DNA from: Novosphingobium sp. 9U
GTDB taxonomy: Bacteria; Pseudomonadota; Alphaproteobacteria; Sphingomonadales; Sphingomonadaceae
Length of the DNA: 64,000 bases
Assembly (NCBI RefSeq): GCF_902506425.1
Contig: NZ_LR732469.1
Span: 923,324-987,323 of the forward strand
Reading direction: 5' to 3'
Positions within the stretch are counted from its first letter, which is position 1. Every line of letters begins with the position of its first letter. Positions 24,311 to 32,329 of the stretch are shown here, in pieces. The notes beneath the pieces are model-generated. The model was not told where the DNA came from. It was given only the letters and a program-made list of their open reading frames with translations, and searched no databases. The translations under genes were made by a program, and so were the position numbers.

Positions 24311-26089
24311 ATGCAGTACCAAGCTCCGGTCAGAGATACGATGTTCGTGCTTTCCGAAATCGTCGGCTTTGATCTGTTTTCGCAGGCAGACCCGTCGTTC
24401 GACCTGGATCCGGACGCGGCCGAAGCTATCCTTGAACAGGCTGGTCGGTTCGCAGCAGAGGTACTTGAGCCGATCAATGGGTCTGGCGATCGTGAAGGCT
24501 GCACGTGGCAAGGCGGAGTGGTCACGACTCCCACTGGCTTCAAGGAAGCGTTCGAGCGATACAGGGCCGACGGCTGGCCCACGCTCATTGCGCCGGTCGA
24601 AAACGGCGGGCAAGGACTGCCCCGCACGATTTGGCTTGCCGTTGAGGAGTACGCGGTTGCCGCGAACCTCAGCTTCGCATGCTACAACGTGCTCTCCGTC
24701 GGAGCCGCGACGACTTTGCTGGCAAGCGCGTCTGAGGAACTCAAGGCGGCGTACCTGCCGAAGCTCGTCACGGGCGAGTGGTCGGGCACGATGAACCTGA
24801 CGGAGCCGCACTGCGGCACCGATCTAGGGCTGATCCGGACAATTGGCACTCGTCGCGAAGATGGCACGTACAGCGTCAGCGGCACCAAGATTTTCATCAC
24901 GGCCGGCGAGCATGACCTCACCGAAAACATTGTCCACTTGGTTCTCGCCAAGACAACCGGTGGCCCCGACAACGTTAGAGGGCTGTCACTGTTCCTAGTG
25001 CCCAAGTTCCTGCCTGACGCTGCAGGCAACGCCGGAGAGCGCAACGGCGTCGCCTGCGGCTCGATCGAGCACAAGATGGGGCTCAAGGGCAGCGCGACTT
25101 GCGTCATGAACTATGACGACGCCACCGGCTTCCTCGTTGGCGAGGAATGCAACGGCCTGGCGGCCATGTTCGTGATGGTGAACATGGCTCGACTTCACGT
25201 CGGCATGCAGGGGCTCGGTTTGGCGGACGCCGCCTATCAGCACGCAGTGGCCTACGCGCGCGAGCGTCGGCAGGGTAGGGCGCCTACTGGTGCAAGCAAC
25301 CCGGAGCACAAAGCCGATCGTCTGATCGTGCACCCGGACGTGCGGCGTATGCTGCTGGAGTGCCGCGCATTGATCGAGGGGTCGCGTGCGCTTTGTCTCT
25401 GGACCATTGCGCAGGTCGACCGCGGCGAGCGCGGCCCCGATGCGCAAGAGCGCGCGCAGGCGCGTGATTTCGTGTCGCTGCTGACGCCGGTCGTGAAGGG
25501 TTTCGTCACCGACATCTCGTATCGTTGCACGACGCTCAGCCAGCAGGTGTTTGGGGGGCACGGCTTCATCAACGAAATTGGTGCTGAGCAGTTTGTCCGC
25601 GATTCCCGCATCACCAAGCTGTACGAGGGCGCGAACGGGATCCAGGCGCTTGACCTCGCGGCGCGCAAGGTAGCCATGAGGGATGGCGAGACAATGCGAG
25701 CCTTCCTGGCGATGGTCAGGGAGGAAGCGAACACGGGCCGCGCCACGTTCCCCGATCTCGCTCAGAAACTTGATAGACTGGCAGCCGACGCTGAGAAGTC
25801 GACGTCCTGGCTTTCGAAACACATGACGCGTGATCCGAATGCGACGGCAGCCGGGGCATACTCCTACATGGAACTGGTCGGCTACCTTGCCCTTGGCTGG
25901 CTGTGGTTGCGCATGGCGGTTGCCGCGCATCGCCACCTCGACGCCGGTGAGGACGTGGACTACCACCGCGTGAAGATTGCCACAGCGCGCTTCTACTTCG
26001 ACCGACTGGTGCCGGAAGCCATGACGCTGCGTGAGCGGATCGAGGGCGGCGCTGGATCGATCATGGCGCTCGCGGAAGAAGACTTTTGA
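24311..26089 (+). CDS. acyl-CoA dehydrogenase, large form with C-terminal extension
   Basis: A 592-residue acyl-CoA dehydrogenase of the larger FadE5/DmdC-like type. The dehydrogenase core includes MNLTEPHCGTDLGLIRT and GTKIFITAGEHD, and the catalytic-Glu motif ITKLYEGANGIQALDL, near residue 435, is intact. About 130 residues of C-terminal helical extension follow, as in PF12806-containing members. It dehydrogenates the acyl-CoA at C2-C3 and passes electrons to ETF. It is the first gene of an apparent operon with the CoA-transferase (106-base gap) and the medium-chain reductase, and its active site differs from the enzyme at 12853-14013, so the cluster has two acyl-CoA dehydrogenase specificities. 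Confidence 0.92.
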   Translation: MQYQAPVRDTMFVLSEIVGFDLFSQADPSFDLDPDAAEAILEQAGRFAAEVLEPINGSGDREGCTWQGGVVTTPTGFKEAFERYRADGWPTLIAPVENGGQGLPRTIWLAVEEYAVAANLSFACYNVLSVGAATTLLASASEELKAAYLPKLVTGEWSGTMNLTEPHCGTDLGLIRTIGTRREDGTYSVSGTKIFITAGEHDLTENIVHLVLAKTTGGPDNVRGLSLFLVPKFLPDAAGNAGERNGVACGSIEHKMGLKGSATCVMNYDDATGFLVGEECNGLAAMFVMVNMARLHVGMQGLGLADAAYQHAVAYARERRQGRAPTGASNPEHKADRLIVHPDVRRMLLECRALIEGSRALCLWTIAQVDRGERGPDAQERAQARDFVSLLTPVVKGFVTDISYRCTTLSQQVFGGHGFINEIGAEQFVRDSRITKLYEGANGIQALDLAARKVAMRDGETMRAFLAMVREEANTGRATFPDLAQKLDRLAADAEKSTSWLSKHMTRDPNATAAGAYSYMELVGYLALGWLWLRMAVAAHRHLDAGEDVDYHRVKIATARFYFDRLVPEAMTLRERIEGGAGSIMALAEEDF

Positions 26090-26195
26090 GGCGCGTAGCA
26101 CAAGGTTTGCGAAGCGGGCGCTGCAAAGGCTGAGCAGAGCTAAGACGCTGCCCACGTGCCCGATATGACTTGAAGTGAATGTGCAGGAGCACGGA

Positions 26196-27431
26196 ATGCC
26201 AGATAATGAGACCTTTGGGGCATTACGCGGCATCCGCGTGCTAGACCTTACCCAGATGTTGGCTGGTCCATACGGCACGATGATGCTTGCAGACCATGGC
26301 GCCACAGTGATCAAGATCGAGTCACCCGAAGGCGATATGACCCGCGCCGGGGGACCCTTCGCCGACGACGATCCCGAGCGTTTGCTCGGAGGCTACTTCC
26401 AAAGCATCAACCGCAACAAGCACAGCATCTGTCTCGATCTGAAGACACCGGCAGGCAAGGAAGCATTCAAGGCGCTTGTCCGTGATGCGGACGCAGTGGT
26501 CGAGAATTTTCGACTTGGTGTGATGGAGCGCTTGGGCCTCGGGTACGAAGTGCTGCGAGAGATCAATCCCAAGCTGGTCTACGGCGCACTCAGGGGCTTT
26601 GGCGATCCGCGCACGGGCGCTTCTCCGTTTGCTAAGTGGCCGGCCTTTGATGTCGTGGCGCAAGCGATGGGTGGCATCATGGCCATAACCGGCGCGGATG
26701 CATCGACGCCTACCAAGGTCGGCCCCGGGGTGGGCGACATCCTGCCCGGCATGATGTTGGGCTTTGGCGTCCTTGCCGCGATTTATCGTGCGCAGAGGGA
26801 AGGCAAGGGGCAGTTCGTCGACGTTTCGATGGTCGATGCAGTGCTTGCAATTTGCGAGCGCGCTGTCTGGCAGCATTCCGTCCAGGGCGAAGTTCCAGGG
26901 CCCGAGGGCAACCATCATCCGTTCCTGTGTCCTTTCGGCATGTATCCGACGTCCGATGGCTTCGTCACCGTGGCTGCCCATCAGGACAGTTTCTTCCGTC
27001 TGCTATGTGAGGAGATCGGCGCGCCAGAACTCGCGACCGATTCCAGATTCGGAAGTCATGGGGATCGGAGCAAACACCGCTTGGCGCTTATTGACCTGAT
27101 TAGCGAACGCACGCGTCAGTTCACGAAGAATGAACTCGAAGCGAAGCTCGGCGGAAAGCTGCCGTTCGGTCCTGTGCTGAACATCTCCGAAATATTTGCG
27201 AATGATCACTTTGCAGCGCGCGAGATGATCGTCGAGGTGGAGCAGCCCCAGCGTGCGCCGATCAGCATCGCTGGCGTTCCTATAAAGCTGTCGGACACGC
27301 CCGGGCGTGTTGATCGACGCAGCCCTTATCTAGGTGAGCAGACCGAGCATTACCTTGTCGAGGCAGGCGTACCGCGATCGATCATTGAGGAAGTCCTGAG
27401 TTCCTCGGCAGAGGTCGGCGCGCCAGTCTGA
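26196..27431 (+). CDS. class III CoA-transferase (CaiB/BaiF)
   Basis: A 411-residue formyl-CoA transferase-like protein. Motifs are RVLDLTQMLAGPYGTMMLADHGA, SINRNKHSICLDLKTPAGKEAF, ENFRLGVMERLGLGYE, and the catalytic Asp in WPAFDVVAQAMGG near residue 160. The ATG at 26196 has AGGAGC upstream; the GTG at 26175 does not. Because no acyl-CoA ligase is visible in the cluster, this enzyme is the best candidate to load CoA onto the acid substrate from another CoA ester. It lies 49 bases upstream of the next gene, so it is in the same operon. Confidence 0.9.
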   Translation: MPDNETFGALRGIRVLDLTQMLAGPYGTMMLADHGATVIKIESPEGDMTRAGGPFADDDPERLLGGYFQSINRNKHSICLDLKTPAGKEAFKALVRDADAVVENFRLGVMERLGLGYEVLREINPKLVYGALRGFGDPRTGASPFAKWPAFDVVAQAMGGIMAITGADASTPTKVGPGVGDILPGMMLGFGVLAAIYRAQREGKGQFVDVSMVDAVLAICERAVWQHSVQGEVPGPEGNHHPFLCPFGMYPTSDGFVTVAAHQDSFFRLLCEEIGAPELATDSRFGSHGDRSKHRLALIDLISERTRQFTKNELEAKLGGKLPFGPVLNISEIFANDHFAAREMIVEVEQPQRAPISIAGVPIKLSDTPGRVDRRSPYLGEQTEHYLVEAGVPRSIIEEVLSSSAEVGAPV

Positions 27432-27480
27432 TAGGTCCGTCGCGGGTTCCACCAACACCGCAATTCGAGAAGGTAGCATC

Positions 27481-28488
27481 ATGAAGGTCGTCCAGATTGC
27501 CAAGCCCGCGACCATCGCGACGCTTCGTACCGTCGATGTGGGAGAACCGCGCCGGCCCGGTCAAGGCGAGATGCTGGTGCGGGTTGTGGCAAGTTCCTTA
27601 AATTTTCACGACCTTCGGATCGTGACCGGCGGACTTCCAGCAGCTGAAGGGATCGTGCCGCTGGGCGATGCGGCCGGTGAGGTGATTGAGGTCGGTGAGG
27701 GCGTTCGCGAGTTCAGTGTTGGCGATACGGTGATCTCCGTGTTCATGCCCGAGTGGGTCGACGGCCGATCTCCGGACCCGATGACAACGATCATGCCAGG
27801 TGACCGGGTCGACGGCTTCGCCGCCGAGTATGTGACAATGCCCACCGGCTACTTCACGCGAGCGCCGCGTAACCTCTCGCTACCCGAAGCTGCGACCCTG
27901 CCTACTGCGGGCGTGACGGCATGGCGGGCGGTCGTGGATGAATCTGAGGTCAAGCCAGGCGGTACGCTGCTGGTCTTGGGAACCGGCGGCGTTTCCATCT
28001 TTGCGCTGCAGATCGCCAAGGCAATGGGCATGAAGGTGATCGCTACCTCTTCGTCCGACGCCAAGCTGGAGCGGTTGACCAGAATGGGCGCCGACCACGT
28101 CATTAATTATCGCACCTTCCCGGACTGGTCTAAGGAAGTGTTGCGGCTGACTGACGGCATCGGTGTTGACGCGATTATCGAGGTTGGCGGGGCATCCACG
28201 ATCCTGGAATCCATTCAGGCGGTTCGCGTGCAGGGTGTTATCGTCGTGATCGGAGCCCTCTCGGGCCGTGAGGCGCCACTTCCGATAAGCACGATATTTT
28301 CCAAGCAGATGAAGATCAAGGGCGTGGTCGTCGCCAGCCGGCGTCAGCAGACTGAGTTTGTCGCCGGTATCGAGGCCACGGGTATCAAACCGGTGATCAG
28401 CCATAGCTTTGCGTTGGCGGATATCGCCGACGCCTTTCGTTTCCAGGAGAGCGGCAGCCACTTCGGGAAGATTAGCGTGACCATGTGA
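27481..28488 (+). CDS. zinc-independent medium-chain NAD(P)H oxidoreductase
   Basis: A 335-residue quinone-oxidoreductase-like MDR enzyme. The catalytic N-domain lacks the zinc-ligand Cys/His pattern of alcohol dehydrogenases and has SSLNFHDLRIVTG. The dinucleotide fold has LVLGTGGVSIFALQIAKAMG and ATSSSDAKLERL, the latter favouring NADP(H). Members reduce enones or enoyl thioesters. It follows the CoA-transferase after 49 bases. Confidence 0.86.
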   Translation: MKVVQIAKPATIATLRTVDVGEPRRPGQGEMLVRVVASSLNFHDLRIVTGGLPAAEGIVPLGDAAGEVIEVGEGVREFSVGDTVISVFMPEWVDGRSPDPMTTIMPGDRVDGFAAEYVTMPTGYFTRAPRNLSLPEAATLPTAGVTAWRAVVDESEVKPGGTLLVLGTGGVSIFALQIAKAMGMKVIATSSSDAKLERLTRMGADHVINYRTFPDWSKEVLRLTDGIGVDAIIEVGGASTILESIQAVRVQGVIVVIGALSGREAPLPISTIFSKQMKIKGVVVASRRQQTEFVAGIEATGIKPVISHSFALADIADAFRFQESGSHFGKISVTM

Positions 28489-28507
28489 TGTAGGCGGCCT
28501 GCGGCTC

Positions 28508-28530
28508 CATTGTGCATCTGTAATACCGCG
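28508..28530 (+). promoter_or_regulatory. candidate cluster motif, TGTAAT copy 8
   Basis: TGTGCATC is followed by core TGTAAT at 28519-28524, 116 bases before the P450 start. It is one of the three best copies. Confidence 0.45.
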
Positions 28531-28639
28531 CCTGCGCCCTGTCGAACTATGGCGGAAGCGTGTCGTCCGCGGCTATCTTGATGCGACGCCCCGGTCGGCC
28601 AGGCTGCTTACGACCGCCAAAAGAACACTAGGAGAGACC

Positions 28640-29884
28640 ATGTCGGATTCCAGCTCGGCAGTGCTATCAAACGTTGATGCGGATCTTTACGATCCGCGCA
28701 CTCCGCTCGTCGACCCTTACCCATATTATCACGCGCTTCGCGAGCGCGATCCGGTATTCTGGCATGAGCCGACCAAGACTTGGCTGGTGACCGGATATGA
28801 GGAAGGACGCGCAGTGATGCGCGACGACGAGCATTTCGGGCAGCGGTTCGCTTTGCGGGAGGTTTCCCGCAATGGCGAGCAAGTGCGCGAGCAGCCCTAC
28901 TTCCAAATGATCACCAAGATGATGTTCATGATGGACGGGGCGGATCATAAGCGTGTCCGTCCACTATTTTCGCGCTGGTTCATGGGACCCGAGCGGCTCC
29001 GGAAAATGACGCCGATGGTCGAGCGCGCCGTCGATGCCGTACTCGACAACCTGCAAAACCAGACCGAGTTCGACCTAGTAAAGCAGTTCGCCTACCCGAT
29101 TCCATTGACAGTCATCAGTGAATTGCTCGGGGTTTCCGAAGAGTATTCCGCGACAATAGCGCACGATGTACATGATTTCGTCTCGGTGATCGAGTCGGTT
29201 CAGAAAGCACCAGACGTAAAGGCGCGTGCTGATGCCGCGCTCCTGCGTTTGCGCGACTTCTTTGCCGATGTCGTGAAGGAGCGTCGCAAGAACCTCGGCG
29301 ATGATCTTCTCTCAGCGATGATCATCGATTTCGATGACGGCAAGTACGTCGATGAGACGGAACTGCTCGCTAACATCCTTCTCATGTATATCGCTGGTCA
29401 TGAGACCACTACCGACAGCTTCTCGCTGTGCCTCTATAGTCTTTTCCGCAACCGTGATGAGATGGAGCGACTCCGCGCTGATCCGACACTTATCCGCAGC
29501 GGCGTCGAGGAGCTGCTTCGCTACGACAGCACAGCGCAGGGCTTCTCGCGATCCCCCTATGCAGACGCCATGGTTGGTGACAAGCTGGTTAAGGAGGGCA
29601 CGTTCGTTCTCCTGCTGCAGGGCGCAATAAACCGCGATCCCAAGATCTTCCCCGATCCTGACCGACTTGATCTGTCGCGTGGCAGCACCAGCGGGCTGAG
29701 CTTCGGCGGCGGCGCCCACGTTTGCGTCGGCAACATGCTGGCGCGGCTTGAGCTTCAGGTGGGTCTCAATCAATTGCTCAAGCGGCTGCCCAAGCTTGAG
29801 CTCGACACAATCAACCCGCCCGCGGACGACTTCAAGAAGTCGTTGACTCGCGGTCTTGTTCGCATGAAGGCTTACAACGTCTGA
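28640..29884 (+). CDS. cytochrome P450
   Basis: A 414-residue soluble bacterial P450 monooxygenase. The I-helix oxygen-activation motif is AGHETTT near residue 250, the K-helix ExxR is EELLR near 289, and the haem-binding loop is FGGGAHVCVGNMLAR near 354 with the thiolate Cys. All essential residues are present. It probably hydroxylates an unactivated C-H bond of the hydrophobic substrate as the entry step. No ferredoxin or ferredoxin reductase is visible nearby, so electrons must come from partners elsewhere. It forms a monocistronic unit between a TGTAAT motif and a strong terminator. Confidence 0.94.
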   Translation: MSDSSSAVLSNVDADLYDPRTPLVDPYPYYHALRERDPVFWHEPTKTWLVTGYEEGRAVMRDDEHFGQRFALREVSRNGEQVREQPYFQMITKMMFMMDGADHKRVRPLFSRWFMGPERLRKMTPMVERAVDAVLDNLQNQTEFDLVKQFAYPIPLTVISELLGVSEEYSATIAHDVHDFVSVIESVQKAPDVKARADAALLRLRDFFADVVKERRKNLGDDLLSAMIIDFDDGKYVDETELLANILLMYIAGHETTTDSFSLCLYSLFRNRDEMERLRADPTLIRSGVEELLRYDSTAQGFSRSPYADAMVGDKLVKEGTFVLLLQGAINRDPKIFPDPDRLDLSRGSTSGLSFGGGAHVCVGNMLARLELQVGLNQLLKRLPKLELDTINPPADDFKKSLTRGLVRMKAYNV

Positions 29885-29909
29885 CGATACGCCAGATGTG
29901 AGCACGAAA

Positions 29910-29941
29910 CCCGAGCGCCGATCTTCGGCGCTCGGGCTTTT
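29910..29941 (+). terminator. intrinsic terminator after P450
   Basis: The stem CCCGAGCGCCG (29910-29920) pairs with CGGCGCTCGGG (29926-29936) around ATCTT, followed by CTTTTTC. This is a classic Rho-independent terminator. Confidence 0.92.
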
Positions 29942-30007
29942 TCGCGTGTTCAGAGTTGTCGATGCCGGCGTGGCGTCGCTTGAAGTCGCCGCCAGGCTCA
30001 TGTCATC

Positions 30008-32260
30008 TCATGCGGTCATTGGTCCGACCTGAGGATCGTGCAAGGCAAGGATTGGCGTGATTTGGACGGCATAGCCGTTCAAGCACGCAGTCCCGGTAAG
30101 GGGATCGGTTGCCTGTGCGTCGGTGAGCGTGTTGATGTTCGCGCCCTGCACCGCAGGATTCGTGATCGTCCCGTTGGGTCCTGGGCCCCACCCGTGAGGC
30201 ATGGAAACCACCCCGGAGGCGATATCCTCCGTGACGGCAACCTCGACTTCGATCTGACCAGATCCCGTGGACACCGAGGCAAGGTCGCCATCAGCCAGGC
30301 CAAGCTCGAGCGCGTCGCCATCATTCATCTGCAAGCGGCACTTCCGAGTCTTGTGCTGGAGGCTCGGAATATGCTGCATCCAACTATTGTTGGATCGCAG
30401 CTGGCGCCGCCCAACCATGATGAAGCGTGGCTGCTCGGCCTTGAGCCAATCATCTAACCGGGCGAGTTCGTCCGCCACGAACGGCTGGCGCCACTCGATT
30501 GTGCCAGAGCGCGTACGCAGCACTTCAGGCAAGCGCGGTTGCAGGGGGCCGAGATCAAGGCCGTGTTCAGCGTGCCGCACCGTTTCAAAGGTTATTCCGG
30601 CACGAGCACCGAATGCGTCGCCATGCGGGCCGATGCGGAACGCGAAGTCGAGCTTGCGCTCCTGCGGGGACAAGCGCTCGAGCATGGCGACAATTTCTAA
30701 GGGATCGCGGCCTTCGATGCGTGAGCCAACGCGGTTAACCTCGCGCTCTACTTGCTTGAGCAAACCCTCACGCTCGTGATCCTCGAAGTTCGCCGGGTCT
30801 TCGTGGCGGGCGATCGCCGCCAGTCGGAGCAAGATCTCGCGATCGCTGCGCTCGTCAGGCTCGAGTGGCCGGTACGCCGGCGTGTAGCGCCCGTAGAGCC
30901 GTACCGCGAATTGATAGAACATAACATCGTAGTTGCTCTTCGCCAGCCGCGGCGGGCTAGGGAGGACGACATCCGCCAGGGAGCCCGTCTGGTTGACGTG
31001 AATGTCGAGACATACGAGCAGGTCAAGCGACCGCAAGGCTCTGCTCACGTCCGCCGCATTCGGGTTGGAAATGATGGGATTGCCCGCAGCAACGAACAAG
31101 GCTTTCACCTGTCCTTCACCAGGCGTTTCGATCTCCTCGACGAGGCACGCAGTCGGCAACTCGCCCAGCACTTCGGGTGCTTGCCGGACGCGCGATCGCC
31201 AGCGCCCGAAGGTCATACCTTTGCCTCTTCCCGGCGTCCCGATGGTGTTATCCTGCGCGAAAAGGGGGGTGCAGAACATCGCGCCGCCAATCGCATCCAT
31301 GTTGCCGGCTAGAATGTTGACGATGTCCATCAGCCAGCACACCAGTGAAGCGAAGACCTGCGTCGTTGTGCCCATTCGCCCGTAAAGCGATGCAGAGGGG
31401 GTATCGCGCAGTTCCTTGGCGAGCCGCCTGATAGTGTCTGCATCTATCCCGCAGTGCCCCGCGGCCGCCTCAGGTGCGAACGGTGCCAACATGGCCGAGA
31501 GATCACTCAGGTCGCCGCACAGCGACAGGGCCCTAGAGGGCACGGGGCCGAGCCGCAGGAGTTCGTGCGCCACGGCGGCCAGGAAGGCGGCGTCGGCAGA
31601 GGGCCGGATCGCAATATGCTCGCTAGCTCGCTTCGCCGTCATTGTACGACGCGGATCGATCACAACCACACGCCCGCCGCGCTCCTGGATCGCCTGCAGT
31701 CGGCGCAGGAAGCCTGGCGCGGTGATGAGGCTGCCGTTCGACTCGGCCGGGTTGGCTCCGATGATCCACAGCAACTGGTTACGATCGAGATCAGGAATAG
31801 TAACTGAAGAGGCGCTGCCGTAGAGCAACGCAGAGACGGCCTGACGCGGGATCTGATCCAATGTCCCGGCGGTGAAGAGGTTCTTGGTACCGAGCCCACG
31901 GATGAGATCACCGATGTACGTCTGCATGCCCAGATTATGGGAAAGTCCATTCCCGGCATAGACGGCCACGGAGTCGCGCCCGTGCTGCTCGTGAACCGCC
32001 TGCAGACGGTCACTGATGAAGCGAAAGGCTTCCTCCCAGGTGGCCGGCTCCAACACGCCATTGCGTCGCAGCAGCGGTCCATCGAGGCGTGCAGGGTTTG
32101 CCTCGATTTCCGGAATCGCGGCTCCTTTGGCGCAGATGAACCCTGCCGACAGAGCGTCCTCGGGGTCGGGCCGCACGCGGACGATGCGGCCCTCTTCAAC
32201 GTCCATGACGGCCGCGCAACTCGCCTCGCAGAGGCTGCAGGTACCCGTAACTTTGCTCAT
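30008..32260 (-). CDS. molybdopterin (bis-MGD) oxidoreductase
   Basis: A 750-residue member of the DMSO-reductase superfamily. The N-terminus binds an Fe-S cluster through CSLCEASC and a fourth Cys in ICAKGA. The cofactor domain has NPAESNGSLITAP and VVVIDPRRT, and the C-terminal domain has MPHGWGPGPNG. There is no twin-arginine signal, so it is cytoplasmic. I see no Cys or Sec at the usual metal-ligand position, which argues against a formate dehydrogenase or nitrate reductase and leaves hydroxylation, hydration or dehydrogenation of an organic substrate. The ATG at 32260 follows AAGGAAG. It lies 69 bases downstream of a TonB receptor on the same strand, so uptake and a molybdenum enzyme share an operon. 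Confidence 0.87.
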   Translation of the reverse strand: MSKVTGTCSLCEASCAAVMDVEEGRIVRVRPDPEDALSAGFICAKGAAIPEIEANPARLDGPLLRRNGVLEPATWEEAFRFISDRLQAVHEQHGRDSVAVYAGNGLSHNLGMQTYIGDLIRGLGTKNLFTAGTLDQIPRQAVSALLYGSASSVTIPDLDRNQLLWIIGANPAESNGSLITAPGFLRRLQAIQERGGRVVVIDPRRTMTAKRASEHIAIRPSADAAFLAAVAHELLRLGPVPSRALSLCGDLSDLSAMLAPFAPEAAAGHCGIDADTIRRLAKELRDTPSASLYGRMGTTTQVFASLVCWLMDIVNILAGNMDAIGGAMFCTPLFAQDNTIGTPGRGKGMTFGRWRSRVRQAPEVLGELPTACLVEEIETPGEGQVKALFVAAGNPIISNPNAADVSRALRSLDLLVCLDIHVNQTGSLADVVLPSPPRLAKSNYDVMFYQFAVRLYGRYTPAYRPLEPDERSDREILLRLAAIARHEDPANFEDHEREGLLKQVEREVNRVGSRIEGRDPLEIVAMLERLSPQERKLDFAFRIGPHGDAFGARAGITFETVRHAEHGLDLGPLQPRLPEVLRTRSGTIEWRQPFVADELARLDDWLKAEQPRFIMVGRRQLRSNNSWMQHIPSLQHKTRKCRLQMNDGDALELGLADGDLASVSTGSGQIEVEVAVTEDIASGVVSMPHGWGPGPNGTITNPAVQGANINTLTDAQATDPLTGTACLNGYAVQITPILALHDPQVGPMTA

Positions 32261-32329
32261 TGCGCTTCCTTCGAAAATGAGCTCGACCGCATCGGAAGCG
32301 CATGACGACATCATCGCCGTCACGGCCCG

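Noticed and set aside
24995..26314. 439-codon minus-strand frame opposite an acyl-CoA dehydrogenase
   Set aside because: It spans the intact catalytic motifs of the sense gene and continues across a gene boundary, as shadow frames in GC-rich DNA do.
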